Shown piece after piece: positions 53,971 through 62,822 of a stretch of 64,000 nt of DNA. The DNA lies in NCBI RefSeq assembly GCF_028204155.1, contig NZ_JAQLOI010000001.1, positions 930,001 to 994,000 of the forward strand, read 5' to 3'. The notes under the pieces were generated by a model. That model did no database searches. It worked only from the letters and a program-made list of their open reading frames with translations, and had not been told where the DNA came from. The position numbers and the translations under genes are program-made. Within the stretch, counting starts at the first letter, position 1, and the number at the start of each line of letters is the position of its first letter. This stretch comes from Vibrio algarum (GTDB taxonomy: Bacteria > Pseudomonadota > Gammaproteobacteria > Enterobacterales > Vibrionaceae).

Positions 53971-53996
53971 GCTTTTTGCCAATTAACGTTATTATT

Positions 53997-54608
53997 TTAT
54001 TCTTCTTTGTAGATACAAAGCATATTTAAGAAGCTGTTGGTAAACTCATCTAGATGTTGTTTATCATTGATCCTGTTGGCTTCTAAATAGATTGCATAAC
54101 AGATAGCATGGAACATTTTAGTTAAGTTTTCTGGGTTCTGTTTTTCACATATTTCGCCGCGTTGTATAGACTGAGAAAACATGCTTTCTATCAGTAAACG
54201 GCTGTTTTTATTTAGAGAAACAAAAAGAGGCCAAACTTCATCACGCGCTGAGGCGCTCCATTCAAACCATACCTTCAGCCAATGTTCATTTTGTAAAGCT
54301 AGTTCACACATTTTGTCTGCGGTGTTCTTAAGGTTATCTTTTGCATGCAAAGAGGTGTCAATATTCTCATTAAGAAAAGCAGAAAACTGACGAACAACGT
54401 GGTGCAGTATTTCATCAACTAGATCTTCTCTAGTTGGAAAGTAGTTAAAAACGGTAGCAACTGAAACTTGTGCAATTTCAGCTATATCAGCGTGACCTCC
54501 ACGACCAATGCCACGGCGGGCAAAAACTTCTAGCGCAATATCCATCAATTGCAATTTTCGTTTTTGTGGGGACAATCGAGTCCGAGGACGTTTTTGTATC
54601 ATATCCAT
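53997..54608 (-). CDS. luxR: Quorum-sensing master regulator (LuxR/HapR/OpaR/SmcR family)
   Basis: TetR-family regulator that executes the high-cell-density programme in vibrios. 203 residues, very like V. harveyi LuxR from memory. The DNA-binding N-terminus has KRPRTRLSPQKRKLQLM, ALEVFARRGIGRGGHADIA and the recognition helix VSVATVFNYFPTREDLVDEI. The ligand-domain segment HWLKVWFEWSASARDEVWPLF is also conserved, and it ends MLCIYKEE. Its 5' leader has a likely Qrr sRNA pairing site over the ribosome-binding region. Position between lpd and hpt is usual for Vibrio. The gene goes by different names in different species. Confidence 0.94.
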   Translation of the reverse strand: MDMIQKRPRTRLSPQKRKLQLMDIALEVFARRGIGRGGHADIAEIAQVSVATVFNYFPTREDLVDEILHHVVRQFSAFLNENIDTSLHAKDNLKNTADKMCELALQNEHWLKVWFEWSASARDEVWPLFVSLNKNSRLLIESMFSQSIQRGEICEKQNPENLTKMFHAICYAIYLEANRINDKQHLDEFTNSFLNMLCIYKEE

Positions 54609-54934
54609 AACGTGTTTACCTTGCCAAATCGTTGATTATTTATTTAATAGTTATATTTATTATGATTTTTTATGACGCTTAATGAGTGTACAAGTGCATA
54701 TAAATGACGTCAATTTATACAGTTAATAATTATGTCACTAATTTGAGATCCCCCCATAAAACTATCGGAAATCTAAGATTTCATTAATAGCACTGACATA
54801 ATTGTTATTAGCAGTAACAGTGTTAGAACCATTAGATCTAAGTTAGCCACTATCACAAGAGTAATGTTAGAATGCGCCAAGATTTTTGGTTGTATATTTC
54901 GTATATATAACTTAACTAGATAATTGAGAAGAGT
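54609..54934. other. Divergent intergenic region between the LuxR-type regulator and hpt
   Basis: 326 bp without a gene. Besides the Qrr-like site it holds the odd palindrome GAAATCT-A-AGATTTC (54768-54782) and AT-rich sequence (around 54629-54650) loosely like LuxR/HapR binding sites, which would suit autoregulation. A possible hpt -10 is TAGAAT at 54868-54873, with no good -35 at the right distance. Confidence 0.5.
54618..54627 (-). promoter_or_regulatory. Candidate Qrr sRNA pairing site in the regulator's leader
   Basis: On the minus strand TTGGCAAGGT lies 10-19 bases before the start codon and includes the AAGG ribosome-binding element. It complements the conserved Qrr segment CCUAGCCAA with one mismatch, as I recall that RNA. 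Qrr RNAs of vibrios are known to repress hapR/luxR translation here. Confidence 0.5.
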
Positions 54935-55465
54935 ATGAAACATACAGTTGAAGTGATGATCTCTGAAGAAGAGGTTCAGCAACGAGTGAAAGAAATCGGT
55001 CAGCAAATTACAGAACATTACAGAGATTCCGAAAATTTAGTCATGGTTGGGCTTTTAAGAGGCTCTTTTGTTTTTATGGCAGACCTTGCGAGAGCAATTA
55101 AAGTAAATCACTCTGTCGATTTTATGACCGCATCTAGTTACGGAAACACGATGGAAAGCTCTCGTGATGTACGTATATTAAAAGACTTAGATGACGATAT
55201 TAAAGGTAAAGACGTATTACTCGTAGAAGATATAATTGATACTGGGAATACATTAAGTAAAGTCTGCGAGATTTTATCAATACGTGAACCGAACTCGATA
55301 GAGATTTGCACCTTGCTAGATAAACCTTCGCGTAGAGAAGTTGAAGTGTCTGTTAAATGGATTGGTTTCTCTATTCCTGATGAGTTTGTTGTTGGTGTTG
55401 GTATCGATTATGCGCAAAATTATCGTCACTTGCCTTACATTGGAAAGGTAGTACCACAAGAGTAA
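54935..55465 (+). CDS. hpt: Hypoxanthine phosphoribosyltransferase
   Basis: Purine salvage enzyme producing IMP from hypoxanthine and PRPP. 176 residues. The PRPP-binding motif VLLVEDIIDTGNTL (about 97-110) and the type I PRTase hood segment MVGLLRGSFVFMADL are clear; FVVGVGIDYAQNYRHLPYIG near the end is specific for HPRTs. Divergent from the quorum regulator and convergent with can. Confidence 0.97.
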   Translation: MKHTVEVMISEEEVQQRVKEIGQQITEHYRDSENLVMVGLLRGSFVFMADLARAIKVNHSVDFMTASSYGNTMESSRDVRILKDLDDDIKGKDVLLVEDIIDTGNTLSKVCEILSIREPNSIEICTLLDKPSRREVEVSVKWIGFSIPDEFVVGVGIDYAQNYRHLPYIGKVVPQE

Positions 55466-55472
55466 AATGAAA

Positions 55473-55532
55473 GCAGATCTCTATTCCTAAAGGTTCCTAT
55501 GGTTGAGGGAACCTCTAGATACTGAGATCTGC
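55473..55532. other. Nested inverted repeats between hpt and can
   Basis: Outer arms GCAGATCT (55473-55480) and AGATCTGC (55525-55532) enclose inner arms AGGTTCC (55491-55497) and GGAACCT (55508-55514). The 60-bp element could fold as one long imperfect hairpin. It lies between convergent genes, 8 bp after hpt and 10 bp before can's stop, but lacks a clean T-tract. Confidence 0.6.
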
Positions 55533-55541
55533 AAGTTTTAA

Positions 55542-56198
55542 TTAGATTTCACCATGATTGGTTAGTTTAGCAATAGCACCTTGGTAGGCTATCTCTAATG
55601 TTTCTCTGCTGTGGCTACGCATACCCAGATCTTTTAATTTCCCATCATCTATGCCATAAATAACGCCATGAAGGTCGATGTGTTGACCTCTTTCCCATGC
55701 AGTTTGCATAATAGTTGAGTTGCCTAAGTTGTATACCTGTTCGGCTACATTTACCTCGCAAAGCTTGTTGCCCCATTCTTCCCTTGGGTAGTCTCCTAAC
55801 CAATTACGATGCTTCAGGTAAAGATCTCGTACATGAAGAATCCAATTATTGATTAAACCCAACGGTGGGTTGTCGATGGATGCATTAACGCCACCACAGC
55901 CGTAATGACCACAAACGATAATATGCTTAACTTTTAATACATCGACGGCGTATTGAACAACTGAGAGGCAATTTAAGTCGGTATGAATGACCTGATTAGC
56001 TACATTTCGGTGAACAAAAAGTTCTCCGGAATCCAATCCTGTTAATAGCTCTGCTGGTACGCGACTGTCTGAACACCCTATCCATAGGTAATCTGGGCTT
56101 TGTCTTTCTACCAATTTAGTGAAATATTCTGGGCTTTCTGAAGTCATTCGATCTGACCATTCAGCATTTTTTTCAAATAGTTCTTTAATATGTGGCAT
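55542..56198 (-). CDS. can: Beta-class carbonic anhydrase
   Basis: Interconverts CO2 and bicarbonate; supplies bicarbonate to carboxylases and carbamoyl phosphate synthesis. 218 residues. Zinc ligands lie in GCSDSRVPAE (Cys, with the Asp/Arg dyad, about 41-50) and CGHYGCGG (His and Cys, about 97-104). The order hpt-can-yadG-yadH matches E. coli. Confidence 0.97.
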   Translation of the reverse strand: MPHIKELFEKNAEWSDRMTSESPEYFTKLVERQSPDYLWIGCSDSRVPAELLTGLDSGELFVHRNVANQVIHTDLNCLSVVQYAVDVLKVKHIIVCGHYGCGGVNASIDNPPLGLINNWILHVRDLYLKHRNWLGDYPREEWGNKLCEVNVAEQVYNLGNSTIMQTAWERGQHIDLHGVIYGIDDGKLKDLGMRSHSRETLEIAYQGAIAKLTNHGEI

Positions 56199-56459
56199 TT
56201 ATCTCCCCTCTGTATAAGACCTACTATACACAAGCAAACTGATAGCTATCTATAATAATCAAAAATTTTTTTAAAAATCATCACTGGTAAGAGTAGTGGT
56301 TAATATTATTCTTAATAATTGAGGGAAGGTTTTGTGAGCAAAAAATATCTAGCAAGGAAGCGTTGCTTTTATATGCATTTGCCCCCATTTAACCTAACGA
56401 CCATTTTGCTATTATTGTTTCGAAACAAAGCTTACTAGCCACTAAATAAGATTATAACG

Positions 56460-57377
56460 ATGTACGCATTAGAAATAGAAAATTTGAAAAAGACCTATTC
56501 CGGCGGTTTTGAAGCCCTAAAAGGTGTCACTTTACAGGTTAAGAAAGGGGATTTTTATGCGCTTTTGGGGCCAAATGGTGCGGGTAAATCTACCACCATT
56601 GGCATAATTTCTTCTTTGGTAAACAAAACCTCAGGTGGCGTAAAGGTTTTTGGCTACAATATAGATACTCACCTAGAGCAGGCAAAACAGTATTTAGGGT
56701 TAGTTCCGCAAGAATTTAATTTCAACCAGTTTGAAACCGTTGAGCAGATTGTTATTCAACAAGCTGGTTATTATGGTGTGTCTAAAGAGTTAGCGAAAAA
56801 GAGGGCGGAGAAGTACCTCACACAGTTGGACCTTTGGGAAAAACGCTCAGAGCGAGCCCGCACTCTTTCTGGTGGTATGAAACGTCGCCTAATGATAGCG
56901 CGAGCGTTAATGCATGAGCCAAAGCTACTTATATTGGATGAACCTACGGCTGGAGTAGATATTGAGCTACGTCGTTCTATGTGGGATTTTCTACAGAAAA
57001 TAAACGCCGAAGGCATCACCATTATTCTCACGACACACTATCTAGAAGAAGCTGAGATGTTGTGTCGTAATATCGGTATTATTAACCGTGGCGAGTTAAT
57101 TGAAAATACAAGCATGAAGGATTTACTCAATAAGCTTCATGTTGAAACCTTTATTCTGGATTTACATGCGGGTAGCCCGAAACCTCAACTTCATGGGGTA
57201 AACTCTGTCGTTTTTCATAATGACTCTTTAGAAATAGAAATAGATAAATCACAAGGTTTGAATTTTGTGTTTAGCCAGTTAACAGAACAGGGTATCAATG
57301 TTCTGTCTATGCGAAATAAAGCGAATCGATTAGAAGAGCTATTTGTCGGTATTGTTCGAGATCAAAGCGGGAAATAA
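56460..57377 (+). CDS. yadG: ABC-2 type exporter, ATP-binding protein (YadG-like)
   Basis: 305 residues. Walker A LLGPNGAGKSTTIG (about 35-48), signature TLSGGMKRRL (about 137-146), Walker B LLILDEPTAGVD (about 155-166) and the H-loop TTHYLEEAE. The C-terminal 80 residues are the variable extension seen in ABC-2 ATPases. Its membrane partner yadH starts 6 bp later. Substrate unknown in E. coli too. Confidence 0.93.
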   Translation: MYALEIENLKKTYSGGFEALKGVTLQVKKGDFYALLGPNGAGKSTTIGIISSLVNKTSGGVKVFGYNIDTHLEQAKQYLGLVPQEFNFNQFETVEQIVIQQAGYYGVSKELAKKRAEKYLTQLDLWEKRSERARTLSGGMKRRLMIARALMHEPKLLILDEPTAGVDIELRRSMWDFLQKINAEGITIILTTHYLEEAEMLCRNIGIINRGELIENTSMKDLLNKLHVETFILDLHAGSPKPQLHGVNSVVFHNDSLEIEIDKSQGLNFVFSQLTEQGINVLSMRNKANRLEELFVGIVRDQSGK

Positions 57378-57383
57378 TTAATC

Positions 57384-58154
57384 ATGTATCAAATATATTG
57401 GACGGCCTTTAAAAGCTTACTATCGAAAGAGATCAATCGTTTCATGCGAATTTGGGTGCAAACGCTTGTACCTCCAGCAATTACAATGACACTCTACTTC
57501 ATTATATTTGGCAACCTTATTGGTTCGAGAATAGGTGAAATGAATGGTTTCAGCTATATGGAATATATTGTTCCTGGTTTGATCATGATGTCGGTTATCA
57601 CTAACTCTTATTCAAACGTAGCATCTTCATTTTATAGCTCAAAATTTCAAAAAAACATTGAAGAGTTGTTAGTCGCGCCTGTTCCGAATTACATCATTAT
57701 TGCTGGTTTTGTTATGGGCGGCGTGACTCGCGGACTTGCTGTTGGCACTATTGTTACTTTTGTTTCTTTATTCTTTGTGGATTTACAGGTGGAGCATTGG
57801 GGGATAATAATCGCGACGGTCTTTATGACCTCAGTTGTATTTTCTATCGGTGGTTTGATTAATGCGATATTTGCAAAAACCTTTGACGATATTTCGATTA
57901 TCCCTACTTTTATTCTTACTCCTCTGACTTATTTAGGCGGCGTGTTTTATTCCATCAATCTTCTGCCAGAATTTTGGCAAGGGGTGTCAAAAATCAATCC
58001 AATTGTATATATGGTTAATGCTTTTAGGTATGGGTTTTTAGGCGTATCTGATGTGGATATCGTGACTTCCTTTTCTGTGCTTATTGGTTTCGTGGTGGTG
58101 TTGTACTCAGTCGCTCATTATTTAGTGACCAAAGGCATTGGTCTGAGATCTTAA
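57384..58154 (+). CDS. yadH: ABC-2 type exporter, permease (YadH-like)
   Basis: 256 residues with about six transmembrane segments and the ABC-2 pattern: KEINRFMRIWVQTLVPP at the first coupling helix, YMEYIVPGLIMMSVI, and the signature PLTYLGGVFYSI with LPEFWQGVSKINPIVYMVNAFRYG split by the last periplasmic loop. Forms a half-transporter with YadG. Ends at a strong terminator. Confidence 0.92.
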   Translation: MYQIYWTAFKSLLSKEINRFMRIWVQTLVPPAITMTLYFIIFGNLIGSRIGEMNGFSYMEYIVPGLIMMSVITNSYSNVASSFYSSKFQKNIEELLVAPVPNYIIIAGFVMGGVTRGLAVGTIVTFVSLFFVDLQVEHWGIIIATVFMTSVVFSIGGLINAIFAKTFDDISIIPTFILTPLTYLGGVFYSINLLPEFWQGVSKINPIVYMVNAFRYGFLGVSDVDIVTSFSVLIGFVVVLYSVAHYLVTKGIGLRS

Positions 58155-58169
58155 GACCTTCTTCTAAAT

Positions 58170-58206
58170 AAAAAGAGCTATCAGTCATTGCTGATAGCTC
58201 TTTTTT
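58170..58206. terminator. Bidirectional terminator between yadH and panC
   Basis: AAAAGAGCTATCAG, loop TCATTG, CTGATAGCTCTTTTTT: 14-bp stem with T-runs on both strands between convergent genes. Confidence 0.9.
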
Positions 58207-58252
58207 AGTCGTTAATAAATTATAGCAATGAAAAATAATCAGTAAGATAAAA

Positions 58253-59131
58253 CTATACTTGCTCTTGTTCTTTTTCTTCTACAACCAACTCAAGTACCTG
58301 ATTATCGATTAATCTTGCTTTACCTAAAAATGCTGATATCAGTATGACTGCTTGAGAGGTTTCTTCGCCGATAGTTAGAAGAGTTTTTGCATCTCTAATG
58401 AATATCTCATCTGGATGAAGACCCGCTGCTCTTAATTGATCCTCTGCATCTTCCACTAAAGAACTGTAGTCATTTCGTCCACCTCGGATTTGGCTACTGA
58501 CCCAGCGCATTGTTTTTGCTAACACTGGTGCTCGTTGCCGTTCATCCATGGTGAGAAGGCCGTTACGAGAGCTCATGGCTAAGCCATCTAGTTCTCTGAC
58601 GGTAGGAACACCGATAATCTTAATACCGAAACAGAGGTCTTCAGTCATTTGCTTGATAACAGCAAGTTGTTGGAAGTCTTTCTCACCAAAGCAAGCAAAC
58701 TCAGGTCTAACGATATTAAATAATTTAGTAACTATAGTTGCAACGCCTTTGAAGTGACCAGGACGTGAAACCCCCTCAAGCATATGCGAAAGACCCGGAA
58801 CTTCAACAGATGTTTGCTTATCTAGGCCATCCGGATACATTATTTCAGGTGTTGGTGTGAATACGAGTTCAACCCCTTCACCATTTAGTATACTTAGGTC
58901 GTTGTCTAAGGTACGAGGGTAATTGTTAAGATCATCTGCACGTTCAAACTGCATTGGGTTAACAAAGATGCTTACTACAACAATGTCAGCATGCTCTTTT
59001 GCTTTACGTACTAACGTTAAGTGCCCTTCATGAAGGTTGCCCATAGTTGGTACTAAAGCAATGGTTCTACCTTCACGTTTTAGCAGTGCTATTTGCTCTC
59101 GCAAAGAGGAAATATCTGAGATTGTTTGCAT
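58253..59131 (-). CDS. panC: Pantothenate synthetase
   Basis: Joins pantoate and beta-alanine via a pantoyl-adenylate. 292 residues. The ATP motifs are PTMGNLHEGHLTLV (about 28-41, HxGH type) and ISMSSRN-like LAMSSRNGLL (about 183-192); CFGEKDFQQL is also conserved. Minus strand, 12 bp after panB. panD is not in the window. Confidence 0.97.
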   Translation of the reverse strand: MQTISDISSLREQIALLKREGRTIALVPTMGNLHEGHLTLVRKAKEHADIVVVSIFVNPMQFERADDLNNYPRTLDNDLSILNGEGVELVFTPTPEIMYPDGLDKQTSVEVPGLSHMLEGVSRPGHFKGVATIVTKLFNIVRPEFACFGEKDFQQLAVIKQMTEDLCFGIKIIGVPTVRELDGLAMSSRNGLLTMDERQRAPVLAKTMRWVSSQIRGGRNDYSSLVEDAEDQLRAAGLHPDEIFIRDAKTLLTIGEETSQAVILISAFLGKARLIDNQVLELVVEEKEQEQV

Positions 59132-59143
59132 TATAATTATACC

Positions 59144-59938
59144 TTAAGCGATGGTGTGGTCAGAGCCAGGGAAAGTGCCATCTTGTACTTCTGAAATGTA
59201 TAGAGAAACCGCTTTGCGAATGTCTCCGGTTTCAGCTAAAAAGTTTTTAGAGAACTTCGGCATATAGTTGGCTGAAATACCAAACATATCGTGCATGACT
59301 AGAATTTGACCATCGGTATCACTTCCTGCCCCTATTCCAATCACTGGGATATCAACCGCTTTGGTAATTCTTTTTGCTAGTTCGGCGGGCACACATTCTA
59401 ATAGAACAATTTGAGCTCCAGCCTCTTGCATTGCGATAGCATCACTCACCATCTGGTCGGCTTTTTCTTGGTCTCGACCTTGAATCTTATACCCGCCAAA
59501 TATATTGACTGACTGAGGTGTTAAACCTAGATGCGCACATACAGGAACGGCACGTTCAGTTAGAAACTTGACCGTGTCGACTAACCATTTACCACCTTCC
59601 AACTTAACCATATTTGCACCTGATTGCATCAGTTTTGCCGCATTTTGGCCTGCTTGTTCTGGCGTGGCGTAGCTCATGAATGGCATGTCTGCCATTAATA
59701 GACTGTTTGGACTTCCTAATCGTACACTACGGGTATGATAAGCCATATCTTCGATAGTGACCGGCAAAGTGTTGTCCTGCCCTTGGAGTACCATCCCAAG
59801 AGAGTCTCCAACAAGTAGTACTGGCATTTCTTGTTGCTCAAAAAGTTGAGCAAAGCTTGCATCGTAAGCAGTTGATGAAGCAAATTTACGACCATCTCTT
59901 TTCCAAGTAATCAGATCGTTGATAGTGATTTTTTTCAT
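59144..59938 (-). CDS. panB: 3-methyl-2-oxobutanoate hydroxymethyltransferase
   Basis: Makes ketopantoate from ketoisovalerate and methylene-THF. 264 residues. TAYDASFAQLFEQ, VGDSLGMVLQG (Mg-binding Asp) and ADMPFMSY are clear, as are VKLEGG and CAHLGLTPQSV and IGIGAGSDTDGQILV. Operon panB-panC, with folK 29 bp upstream on the same strand. Confidence 0.97.
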   Translation of the reverse strand: MKKITINDLITWKRDGRKFASSTAYDASFAQLFEQQEMPVLLVGDSLGMVLQGQDNTLPVTIEDMAYHTRSVRLGSPNSLLMADMPFMSYATPEQAGQNAAKLMQSGANMVKLEGGKWLVDTVKFLTERAVPVCAHLGLTPQSVNIFGGYKIQGRDQEKADQMVSDAIAMQEAGAQIVLLECVPAELAKRITKAVDIPVIGIGAGSDTDGQILVMHDMFGISANYMPKFSKNFLAETGDIRKAVSLYISEVQDGTFPGSDHTIA

Positions 59939-59967
59939 GTGTAATCCTTTTCAGGTAGAGCTGACTA

Positions 59968-60450
59968 TTATTGCCAAACACTTAGGCCATTTTTATCCAC
60001 TTTAAGCAGCAGATTCGATAGCTCTATTCCACCTGGAAGTTTCAAATTTGGTGCGATTTCAGCGAGCGGATAGAGAACAAATTCTCTTTCATGCATTCCG
60101 TAGTGAGGAATGACTAGACGCTCGGAATGTATTACATCATTGCCATAAAGTAGAATGTCTAAATCTAGAGTCCTAGGACCCCAACGTTCACCTTTACGGA
60201 CGCGACCATGCTCTAATTCAATCGCCTGAGTTAGATTTAGTAACTCGATAGGCGTCAACTCGGTTTGTATCTCGACAACAGCATTAATATAGTCGGGTTG
60301 ATCTTGAGGCCCCATAGGAGCACTGCTATATAGTGACGATGCCTGTAAAAATTGGGTCTTTGTTAAATTTTTCAAGGCTTCTATAGCATTTTTCGTTTGA
60401 TTGACAGGATCATTTAGATTACTGCCAATCGCGATATAGACCGTTATCAT
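59968..60450 (-). CDS. folK: 6-hydroxymethyl-7,8-dihydropterin pyrophosphokinase
   Basis: Folate pathway kinase. 160 residues. AIGSNLNDPVNQTKNAIEAL at the start, the catalytic RWGPRTLDLDILLYG (about 88-102) and the loop PHYGMHEREFVLYPLAEIAP are diagnostic. Its start overlaps the pcnB stop by 4 bp (ATGA), so the two are coupled. Confidence 0.96.
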   Translation of the reverse strand: MITVYIAIGSNLNDPVNQTKNAIEALKNLTKTQFLQASSLYSSAPMGPQDQPDYINAVVEIQTELTPIELLNLTQAIELEHGRVRKGERWGPRTLDLDILLYGNDVIHSERLVIPHYGMHEREFVLYPLAEIAPNLKLPGGIELSNLLLKVDKNGLSVWQ

Positions 60451-61739
60451 GAATTAGATTTACTTTTATTACTGCGATAGTTTTTGCGTCGACGATAGCT
60501 CGGTTTGTCTTGCCCTAAATCATTGCTCATAGCTTGGCGCATATTTCGACCTGCGTTTTGGTAGGTTTGCCACCATTTTGCTAGCTCTTTGGTTTCACCT
60601 TGCTCTACTTCACCACGCATCTCTAAGAAATCAAAGCCTGCACGAAACTTGTTTAGTTCCATTAGGCGAGTTGCTCGTTTGCCACTTCTTCTTGGTAGCC
60701 TTAATTGAAGCTGCCAAATTTCTCTAATAGTTGCTGTATGCCTTCTTGGAATCGCAATGCTTTTTACCTGTTGGTCTAGCACAACATTACTTGCTTCCAT
60801 AATAGCATCGTAATAAGCAATGCCTTTTTCATCCATCATCTTACGAGCGACACGATTCAGTGGATACCATAGAAGAGCAGCAAACATAAAGGCGGGATTA
60901 ATTCGCTTGCCTTCGTTTACGCGCTTATCTGTTGACTCTAGAACAAGCTCGATCATATGTTCGGTTTCTGAGTCACCTTCGTCGGTAAAATCTTCAGCAA
61001 CAAGTGGAAATAGTGGTTTAAAGAGATCGTAATCTCTCATTAGTAAATAAGTTTCGAGCCCTTGTCCTGATTGAAGTAGCTTAAGTGATTCTTCAAAAAG
61101 ACGAGCTGAAGGAATATCTTCAAGCAGGTAAGCAAGGTCAAGGATAGGGTCTGCCGTCGTAGCACATATATCCATGTCCAATTTAGCAGCGAAACGAACC
61201 GCTCTTAGCATCCGAACAGGATCTTCACGGTAGCGAGTTTCAGGATCACCAATAAGGCGGATTAAACCATCATCAAGGTCTTCTTTGCCTTCGGCAAAAT
61301 CTTGAATACTGAAGTCGGCAATATTGTAATACATCGCGTTGATTGTAAAATCTCTACGTTCTGCATCTTCATCTATTGTGCCGTAGACATTGTCTCTAAG
61401 CAGCATACCTTCATCAGATTGTGCCGATACATTTTTTGCTGGCTCTTGATGGTGACCACGAAATGTTGCGACTTCGATGATTTCACGGCCAAACATGATA
61501 TGGGCTAAGCGAAATCGTCGGCCAATTAGACGACAGTTTTTGAATAAAGCACGGATTTCTTCTGGTGTTGCGTTTGTTGCTATATCAAAGTCTTTTGGCT
61601 TGTGACCCAAAAGTAAGTCTCTTACTCCACCACCAACTAAGAATGCATCAAACCCTGCATTGCTAAGGCGATAAAGCACCTTCAATGCATTGTCACTAAT
61701 GTCTTTACGGGAAACCCCGTGCTCATTTCGAGTGATAAT
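60447..61739 (-). CDS. pcnB: Poly(A) polymerase I, non-AUG start proposed
   Basis: Adds poly(A) tails to RNA and so promotes decay. Nucleotidyltransferase core GGGVRDLLLGHKPKDFD, NCRLIGRRFRLAH, ERRDFTINAMYYN and GDPETRYREDPVRMLRAVRF; Lys/Arg-rich tail. Conserved coding sequence (SRKDISDNALKV) extends upstream of the first in-frame TTG (61685), yet no ATG or GTG precedes it before the stop. GGAGAG (61752-61757) is 6 bases before CTG 61745 and 12 before ATT 61739. E. coli pcnB starts at AUU, so ATT 61739 is used here (about 430 residues). The alternative is ATG 61795 with a missing base in the T4 run at 61783-61786. Confidence 0.85.
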   Translation of the reverse strand: MITRNEHGVSRKDISDNALKVLYRLSNAGFDAFLVGGGVRDLLLGHKPKDFDIATNATPEEIRALFKNCRLIGRRFRLAHIMFGREIIEVATFRGHHQEPAKNVSAQSDEGMLLRDNVYGTIDEDAERRDFTINAMYYNIADFSIQDFAEGKEDLDDGLIRLIGDPETRYREDPVRMLRAVRFAAKLDMDICATTADPILDLAYLLEDIPSARLFEESLKLLQSGQGLETYLLMRDYDLFKPLFPLVAEDFTDEGDSETEHMIELVLESTDKRVNEGKRINPAFMFAALLWYPLNRVARKMMDEKGIAYYDAIMEASNVVLDQQVKSIAIPRRHTATIREIWQLQLRLPRRSGKRATRLMELNKFRAGFDFLEMRGEVEQGETKELAKWWQTYQNAGRNMRQAMSNDLGQDKPSYRRRKNYRSNKSKSNS

Positions 61740-61899
61740 GTTCAGCTTGATCTCTCCAATATTATGATTGTCAGTTGGATGGTTTTGTTTGCCATTGTTA
61801 ACTTACTTTACTGTTAGCCAATTCGCTTTTGTATATTAATTAGAGGCTAATTTGACTAAATTTGTATACGTTCATGCTAAAAACGGTGCTAATAATAGC

Positions 61900-62790
61900 C
61901 TACAGAGCACCGTTTGAGAATGGTGTTGTGATCTCGATCTTTAATGGTAGCTCGTTTATCGACCAGTTTGAGCATCCCCATGCTAAAATTTCATCCAGTT
62001 TTGCTTCTTGGATCTCTTTAGGAATAACAAAACCAAGGAATCTCATCGCTTGAATAAGCGTAGGCTTTGGATGTTGTAAATCAATGGCTTCTGCGTGATT
62101 TTGTTTCGACAGTTTATGCCCGAATTCATCAATAGCCAATGGTAGATGCAGATAATCAACAGGAGTCGTATTTAGAAGTTGGTAGAGGCCAATTTGACGC
62201 CCTGTGGGCTCTATAAGGTCTGAGCCCCTAACTACTTCCGTTATACCTTGCTCTATATCATCTAACACAACCGCTAAGTTGTAGGCAAAAAGCCCGTCTC
62301 GGCGCTTAATGATGAAATCTTCAGCAGCCAAAGTAGGCGGTATCTCGATTCGACCTCTTATTTTATCGTCAAAGTGTGTTATCGGTTTATCTACTCGTAG
62401 CCTCACCGCACACTCTTTCTCGCACGTTAATTTTTTATGTCGACAGGTACCTAAATAAAATCCACCCAGAGCTTTGATCTGTTTTCTGCTGCATTGGCAA
62501 AAATAGGCTTTTTCAGTGAGTAACCACTCATCGACTTTTTCTTGATATGCTTCATGACGCTGGCTCTGGTATAACACATCACCGTCCCAATACAGGTGAT
62601 ATGCTTCGAGCGTATTTAAAATTAGTTGAGCAGCTCCTGGCATTTCTCTTGGTGGATCTAGATCCTCCATTCTTACCAGCCATCGTCCCTTATTCGACCG
62701 TGCTTGGAAGTAGCTTCCAAGTGCGGCAACAAGTGAACCAAAATGTAGTGGGCCAGAAGGAGAAGGTGCAAAGCGGCCAATATAGCTCAT
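61900..62790 (-). CDS. gluQ: Glutamyl-Q tRNA(Asp) synthetase
   Basis: Truncated class I synthetase paralogue that glutamylates queuosine in tRNA-Asp. 296 residues from ATG 62790; TTG 62796 is an alternative. The HIGH-like motif is PSPSGPLHFGSL (about 10-21) and the KMSKS-like motif is HKLSKQNH. Zinc cysteines occur in FCQCSRKQ and GTCRHKKL with a further CEKEC. It lacks the anticodon-binding domain of GluRS. Lies between dksA and pcnB, the usual order. Confidence 0.95.
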   Translation of the reverse strand: MSYIGRFAPSPSGPLHFGSLVAALGSYFQARSNKGRWLVRMEDLDPPREMPGAAQLILNTLEAYHLYWDGDVLYQSQRHEAYQEKVDEWLLTEKAYFCQCSRKQIKALGGFYLGTCRHKKLTCEKECAVRLRVDKPITHFDDKIRGRIEIPPTLAAEDFIIKRRDGLFAYNLAVVLDDIEQGITEVVRGSDLIEPTGRQIGLYQLLNTTPVDYLHLPLAIDEFGHKLSKQNHAEAIDLQHPKPTLIQAMRFLGFVIPKEIQEAKLDEILAWGCSNWSINELPLKIEITTPFSNGAL

Positions 62791-62822
62791 AATCAATAAC
62801 TATTAACTCTGTTCAGTAAAAG

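Noticed and set aside
59986..59998. DnaA-box-like TTATCCACT
   Set aside because: Single imperfect match inside the folK coding sequence, with no cluster or origin features.
60447..61685. TTG at 61685 as the pcnB start
   Set aside because: It would cut off the conserved SRKDISDNA segment and has no Shine-Dalgarno; upstream sequence is clearly coding.
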